A stretch of 64,000 nucleotides of DNA, taken from Nocardia concava NBRC 100430 (GTDB taxonomy: Bacteria; Actinomycetota; Actinomycetes; Mycobacteriales; Mycobacteriaceae). The notes under the pieces are model-generated. The model saw nothing but the letters and a program-made list of their open reading frames with translations. It ran no database searches and was not told the origin of the DNA. The position numbers and the translations under genes were made by a program. The stretch spans positions 62,001 to 126,000 of the forward strand of contig NZ_BAFX01000101.1 of NCBI RefSeq assembly GCF_000308815.1, written 5' to 3'. Of the stretch, positions 59,528 to 64,000 are shown piece by piece (within the stretch, counting starts at the first letter, position 1; each line of letters opens with the position of its first letter).

Positions 59528-60457
59528 GTGCAGGTGGATGGGGAGTTTCCGGTCGAGTGGGGACGCACGCTTGTCGGCAAGGTGTCTCTTGATGAGGACG
59601 ACGAGTGGGTTTTCGACGATTGGACCGAGATCACTTTTCCCAGTGCCGAGGATGGCCGCCACGGGCATCACTCGAGTGGGTATGAGGCTCCGGATACGGT
59701 GGCGATCGCGTTCGACGGGGAGGTCGTCGCGCTCGGGGAGACGGGCGGGATGACTCCGACCAATTTGTACGTGTGGGACAACGAGTACTACCAGTTTCTA
59801 CGATTACGGGAAGTGCTCGACGCTGAGCGGTGGGCAATGCTGCCGTGGGCTCCGTTCCGGAATGGGCAGTTGCTTTACGCCTGGGACAAATTCCACTGCC
59901 TGGGCTACTTTCGCCATCCGGATCGCCCGCCCGTGGCCGAAGGCTATGAGGATCGGAGCGAGCCGGGGTATCAGGCGGTCATGAGTTATGGCGGCGACTG
60001 GTACGACTTCGCTCAGCAGGTCGAGGCCGAATATCCGCTCGGCTTCCGGGCGGAGCCAGTGACCTCGTCCGAGGCTTGCCTGATTCGGGCGGCGCAGGAT
60101 GGGGATCTCACCGCCGTGCTCGAACAGCTTTCGCTCGGAACGAATCCCAATACCGGTGCGGAGCCGCCGGGCGTGCACACCGCCTTCTGCTCGGAGCGCG
60201 ATGCGACGCCGGTGGCGAATTCGATCAACGGGCGCTGGACCGAGATCACGGAGGCGCTGGTCGCCGCCGGTGCTCGCATACCGGCTTATCTGGCGCATCT
60301 CTACCCGCCCGCCGCGCCGATATCTCGGCCGCCTGCAAGACCGCGCCCCGACCCGCTGCCACGGGCAGAACCGCTGCCACAACGGACAACCCGGCGGCCG
60401 AAACCTCGGGCCGGGAACGGTATTCGAGGTTGGTGGCGGCGGATGACTGGGCACTGA
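59528..60457 (+). CDS. Unknown protein with one or two ankyrin-like units, 309 aa
   Basis: The N-terminal 180 residues are a Trp/Tyr-rich, acidic globular region with no recognised fold. Residues about 182-257 (CLIRAAQDGDLTAVLEQLSL, then ITEALVAAGARI) resemble degenerate ankyrin repeats. The last 45 residues are Pro/Arg-rich and basic. GTG 59528 or 59534 could start it; neither has a good ribosome site. Function unknown. Confidence 0.6.
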   Translation: MQVDGEFPVEWGRTLVGKVSLDEDDEWVFDDWTEITFPSAEDGRHGHHSSGYEAPDTVAIAFDGEVVALGETGGMTPTNLYVWDNEYYQFLRLREVLDAERWAMLPWAPFRNGQLLYAWDKFHCLGYFRHPDRPPVAEGYEDRSEPGYQAVMSYGGDWYDFAQQVEAEYPLGFRAEPVTSSEACLIRAAQDGDLTAVLEQLSLGTNPNTGAEPPGVHTAFCSERDATPVANSINGRWTEITEALVAAGARIPAYLAHLYPPAAPISRPPARPRPDPLPRAEPLPQRTTRRPKPRAGNGIRGWWRRMTGH

Positions 60458-60583
60458 CGGCGGAAGCGCCTGAAATCCCCCTCCCCTTTCCACTGTATAC
60501 GCGAATCCGGCGCCTCATGAGGTCCCGGATCATGGTCCATAATCGCTCGCGAAATGCCGAACCACCAGGTGAGGAGTATCGGA

Positions 60584-63208
60584 ATGGGCTTTGTGCTGAG
60601 TTTCGGGGAGATCGACCGGACACAGGTCGCGAGCGTCGGCGGTAAGGGCGCGAACCTCGGCGAGCTGTCCCGGGTCGAGGGTGTCGCGGTGCCGGACGGG
60701 TTTTGTGTCACGACGGACGCCTTCGCCCGGACGGTGGCAGACGCACCTGCGCTGGAGGCTCTGCTCGACGAGCTCTCGCGGACGGCACCGGACGATCAGG
60801 CCGCCATCCGAACGGTGAGCGCGCAGATCCGGGACACGATCGAGCGGCTGCCAATTCCGGGCGAGGTGGCGGGCGAGATCGTCGGGGCGCATGCGCGGCT
60901 CGGGGTGGCGGGGGCGTATGCGGTGCGGTCCAGTGCGACGGCCGAGGATTTGCCTACCGCTTCGTTTGCTGGGCAGCAGGACACTTATCTCAATGTGGTG
61001 GGGGCGGCGGCGATTCTCGAGCATGTCAGTCGGTGTTGGGGGTCGCTGTTCACGGAGCGGGCGGTGACCTATCGGCTGCGAAACGGGTTCGGGCACAGGG
61101 CGGTTCGGATGGGTGTTGTCGTTCAGCGGATGGTGTTTCCGCGTGCCTCGGGCATTCTGATGACCGCCGACCCGGTCACCTCCGATCGGACGGTGGTGTC
61201 CATCGACGCCGGTTTCGGGCTGGGTTAGGCGCTCGTCTCCGGGCTCGTGAACGCCGATGTCTATCAGGTGCGGGACGACGCGATCGTCGCCCGGACCATC
61301 GCCACCAAGAAGCTCGCCGTCGAACCTGTGGCCGCGGGCGGCACCGAGGTGCGCGAGATCGCCGCGGAGCAGCGCGACGCGCCGGTGCTCACCGAGGCCG
61401 AGGTGCTGACGCTGGCACGGCTCGGCCGCCGCATCGAAGCGCATTTCGGCAGTCCCCAGGACATCGAATGGTGTCTGGACGGCACGGATTTCCGGATCGT
61501 CCAGAGTCGTCCGATCACCACACTGTTCCCGATTCCCGAAGCCGATGACGACGAGAACCACGTCTACGTGTCGGTCGGGCACCAACAGATGATGACCGAC
61601 GCCATGAAGCCCCTGGGCATTTCGCTGTGGCAGCTCACCAGCCGCGGGCCCATGCGGGACGCGGGCGGGCGGTTGTTCGTGGACGTCAGCAAGCCGCTGT
61701 CGTCCCTCGAAACCCGCGACGCCCTGATCGCGGGGCTCGGCAGCTCCGATCCGCTGATCGGCGACGCGCTGCGGACCGTGGTCGACAGCGGCTTCATCGA
61801 TGTTGCGCCGCAACCGGATTCCGCCGCCCCGCCCACCGCCATGCGCGCCGCCGCGGCTCCGCCCCTCGACGCCGATCCCGCGCTCGTCGCCGAGGTGATC
61901 GCCGACAGCGAAGCCTCCCTCGCCACCTTGAAACGCGATATCGCGCCCCTGTCCGGCCCGGCGCTGCTCGACTTCATCCGCGCGGATATCCCTGAGCTGC
62001 AACGGGTCCTGTTCACCCCGCGTGGCTTGCAGATGATTACCACGGCGATGAACGCCTCGACGTGGCTCAACGATCGGCTGCGGGAATGGCTGGGCGAGAA
62101 GAACTCCGCCGACGCACTGACCCAGTCGGTACCCGGCAATGTGACCTCCGAGATGGGCTTGGCGCTGCTGGATGTCGCAGACACCATCCGGCCGTACCCG
62201 GAAGTGATCGCCTACCTGCGGCGGATCGAGCACGCACAACCCACGGGAACCGCGTTCCTGGAAGAACTTTCCGCCTACCCGGGTGGCGCCGAGGCGCGGG
62301 CGGCGATCGACGGCTTCCTCGACAAGTACGGCATGCGCTGCGCGGGCGAGATCGACATCACCAGGCCACGCTGGAGCGAAAACCCCGCCACCCTGGTGCC
62401 GACGCTGCTCGGCAATATCGAGCACTTCGAACCGGGCGCGGGCGCACGGCGTTTCGCCGACGGCCTGCACGAGGCCGAGCAGGCGGCGGCGGACCTGCTC
62501 GAGCGTCTGCGCGCCCTGCCCGACGGGGAGCGGAAGGCCGCCGAGACCGAACAGATGATCGCGCGGGTCCGCACCTTCTCCGGCTATCGCGAATACCCGA
62601 AGTACCGCATGGTCAGCCGCTATTTCGTCTACAAGCGGGCGCTGCTGGCCGAGGCGCGACGACTGATGGACGCGGGTGTGCTGGCCGACGCCGAGGACAT
62701 CTTCTTCCTGCGCTTCGACGAACTCGCGGAGGTCGTCCGCACCCGGCGCGCGGACGCGCGGCTCATCGCCGACCGCAGGGAAGCCTTCCGCGCGTACCAG
62801 GCGCTGACCGCGCCCCGGGTGCTCACCTCCGACGGCCGGGCTCTCACCGGCGCGTACCGACGCACGGATCTACCGCCGGGTGCGCTCCCGGGGATGGCGG
62901 TGTCCAACGGGACCATCGAGGGCCGCGCCCGGGTCGTCTCCGACATCGGCCGGGCCGATCTCGAGCCGGGCGACATCCTCGTCACCGCCTACACCGATCC
63001 CAGCTGGACCCCGCTCTTCGTCGCGATCGCGGGCCTGGTGACCGAGGTCGGCGGCCTGATGACGCACGGCGCGGTGATCGCCCGCGAATACGGCCTGCCC
63101 GCCGTCGTCGGCGTCGAGCACGCAACCGACCTGATCCGAGACGGGCAGCGCATCCGGGTGAACGGCACCGACGGCTACGTCGAAATCCTGTTGCAGCCAA
63201 CGGATTAG
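60584..63208 (+). pseudogene. rph: Rifampin phosphotransferase, interrupted by in-frame TAG at codon 215
   Basis: Apart from one stop, this is a complete 874-codon rifamycin-inactivating phosphotransferase. It would attach phosphate to C21 of rifampin using ATP, giving resistance. The ATP-grasp start (GFVLSFGEIDRTQVASVGGK), rifampin-binding region (VSVGHQQMMTDAMKPLG) and swivelling His domain (MTHGAVIAREYG, His828, matching His825 of the Listeria enzyme) are all present. TAG at 61226-61228 sits in IDAGFGLG-stop-ALVSGLVNADVY, where relatives have Glu: GAG to TAG, one base. GTG 61247 could restart translation but would give a headless protein. ATG 60584 has GAGGAG seven bases ahead. Real nonsense mutation or sequencing error cannot be told apart here. 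Confidence 0.85.
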
Positions 63209-63245
63209 CCTCCGGCCAACCCGGCCACGAGGGTCCGGGAAAGCA

Positions 63246-63278
63246 ATTCGGCCCCGCCCGGAAAGGGCGGGGCCGAAT
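63246..63278 (+). terminator. Intrinsic terminator after rph
   Basis: A perfect 14-bp stem (ATTCGGCCCCGCCC and its complement) with a five-base GGAAA loop lies 38 bases past the rph stop. The retained terminator shows the gene was a complete unit. Confidence 0.85.
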
Positions 63279-63420
63279 CAGGTTCTGGGAACTCAGTTCT
63301 TGGGAAGTTCAGCTTCGAGAGGTCGACTTACAACGGCCTCCCGGACAAGTCCGAGGTCGAGGTCGTCGCCTGATCCGCTGTATGACCACCACCGCGCTCG
63401 CTCTCTTCTATGCTGGCTCG

Positions 63421-64000
63421 GTGGAAGGTGTGAATCCGACGCCGGCCTGGCGGGTCGGGCTAGGACCCGAGTTCTCGTGGCTAGCGGGACTTCCTCCTTT
63501 GCCTCCGATGCCGCCGCTCCCCGCCCCCAACGCCACAGTCGTCTGGAGCGCGAACACCGCATGGGTGCTGACGAGGGCCGCCAACGCGGTCCTGGACGCG
63601 GTGCCGCGGTGGCGGGCACTCGCCGGGTGGGTCGCGGTGGCGGCGTGTTGTTCACTGCCCATTGGGTTTCTGGTGCTCACCTGGGGGCCGATCGGGGCCG
63701 CCATCTGGACGGCACCGATCGTCCTGAGCATTTTCCTCGCATGGCGGAGGCGACCCTCACGATTCGATCGGCAGTTCGCGCGGATCTCACGCGAGCTGCC
63801 ACCGGGCACCGTCCAGATGATCCGGTTCGGGCCTGACGCCTGCGATGTGCGGCACGACGACTATCAGCAGGCGCGGATACGGTATGCCGACGTGACCGAG
63901 CTGCGGGTCACGCCGTCGATTGTCGTACTCATGCGCGACGGCGACGACGAGGCCCATGTCTACCCCCGAGAGCTGTTTCCTGACAGCGCCATTCACGCGA
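63421..64000 (+). CDS. Membrane protein with YcxB-like C-terminal region (3' end beyond window)
   Basis: Only the 5' part is visible (about 193 codons). After a Pro-rich start (LPPLPPMPPLPAPN), two membrane helices (about residues 67-105) lead into a cytosolic RPSRFDRQFARISRELPPGT region and a beta-rich domain with VTELRVTPSIVVLMRDGD, which resembles YcxB/PH-like folds. The start is uncertain: GTG 63421, GTG 63430 or ATG 63382 are in frame and none has a clear ribosome site. Confidence 0.6.
   Translation, partial: MEGVNPTPAWRVGLGPEFSWLAGLPPLPPMPPLPAPNATVVWSANTAWVLTRAANAVLDAVPRWRALAGWVAVAACCSLPIGFLVLTWGPIGAAIWTAPIVLSIFLAWRRRPSRFDRQFARISRELPPGTVQMIRFGPDACDVRHDDYQQARIRYADVTELRVTPSIVVLMRDGDDEAHVYPRELFPDSAIHA

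Noticed and set aside
60458..60583. Rifamycin-associated element upstream of rph
   Set aside because: I looked for the 19-base inverted repeat (GGGGCTTGCGGCAAGCCCC) reported in front of rifamycin-inactivation genes in actinomycetes and found no match.
60530..62470. Minus-strand open frame opposite rph
   Set aside because: Shadow of the phosphotransferase gene. The rph frame itself shows family motifs on both sides of the TAG.
63293..63400. Minus-strand text reading like a protein C-terminus just after the rph terminator
   Set aside because: The stretch ending VVSRPLEAELPKN looks protein-like, but no start codon or ribosome site is in reach and its upstream part would overlap the plus-strand membrane-protein gene. 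It might be a remnant; not enough to call.

Overview
The window is high-GC actinobacterial DNA from a Nocardia-like member of the Mycobacteriales. GTG and TTG starts are frequent. The backbone has the same gene order as the Mycobacterium tuberculosis block from about Rv2880c to Rv2909c: rlmN, cdsA, frr, pyrH, tsf, rpsB, a secreted M23 peptidase, a siderophore-interacting protein, xerC, dprA, yifB, yraN, a DUF2469 gene, rnhB, lepB, rplS, trmD, rimM, a KH protein and rpsP. Genus is inferred from gene content and protein similarity, not from a database search.

1-15.5 kb is mostly accessory. It holds the 5' part of a cutinase gene, a PknK-type kinase/ATPase regulator, and a three-gene block of clearly lower GC (about 5.84-9.07 kb) that looks laterally acquired. 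That block encodes a small helical protein with a C-terminal Gly/Asn/Ser-rich motif, a STAND-like NTPase-type protein with a degenerate P-loop, and a third unknown protein; it is the best candidate here for an unusual conflict (defence) system. Next come a truncated XRE regulator, a terpene synthase and cytochrome P450 that overlap tail to tail, a hipBA toxin-antitoxin operon with three visible operator-like palindromes, a DoxX protein and a Tyr/Pro-rich membrane protein.

15.5-31.5 kb carries the translation and lipid core (rlmN, cdsA, frr, pyrH, tsf, rpsB). It is interrupted by a divergent XRE regulator facing an NmrA/cupin pair, and is followed by DUF202 membrane proteins, the M23 peptidase, YqeY, the siderophore-interacting protein with an iron-box-like site, an N-formylglutamate amidohydrolase and xerC. 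31.5-35.7 kb is an asparagine-use module (permease, asparaginase, aspartate ammonia-lyase) opposite a GntR/FadR regulator. It ends in 22-bp degenerate tandem repeats that run into the 3' end of dprA.

35.8-52.8 kb resumes the backbone (dprA to rplS, then tex and trmD-rimM-khpA-rpsP) with inserted genes: a 2-keto-acid decarboxylase, a multi-pass membrane protein, a Mop-domain protein, a VOC protein, a PQQ-like lipoprotein, and a 30-codon hydrophobic mini-gene with its own upstream palindrome and downstream hairpin. 52.8-64 kb is accessory: an LppU-like membrane protein, an amidohydrolase, a LysR regulator opposite a tiny cysteine-rich protein, an MBL hydrolase, a protein joining a TY-Chap-like N-terminus to a rhomboid-like domain that lacks the catalytic residues, an ankyrin-like protein, and a rifampin phosphotransferase gene broken by an in-frame TAG at codon 215. 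No rRNA, tRNA, CRISPR array or intact insertion sequence was seen.
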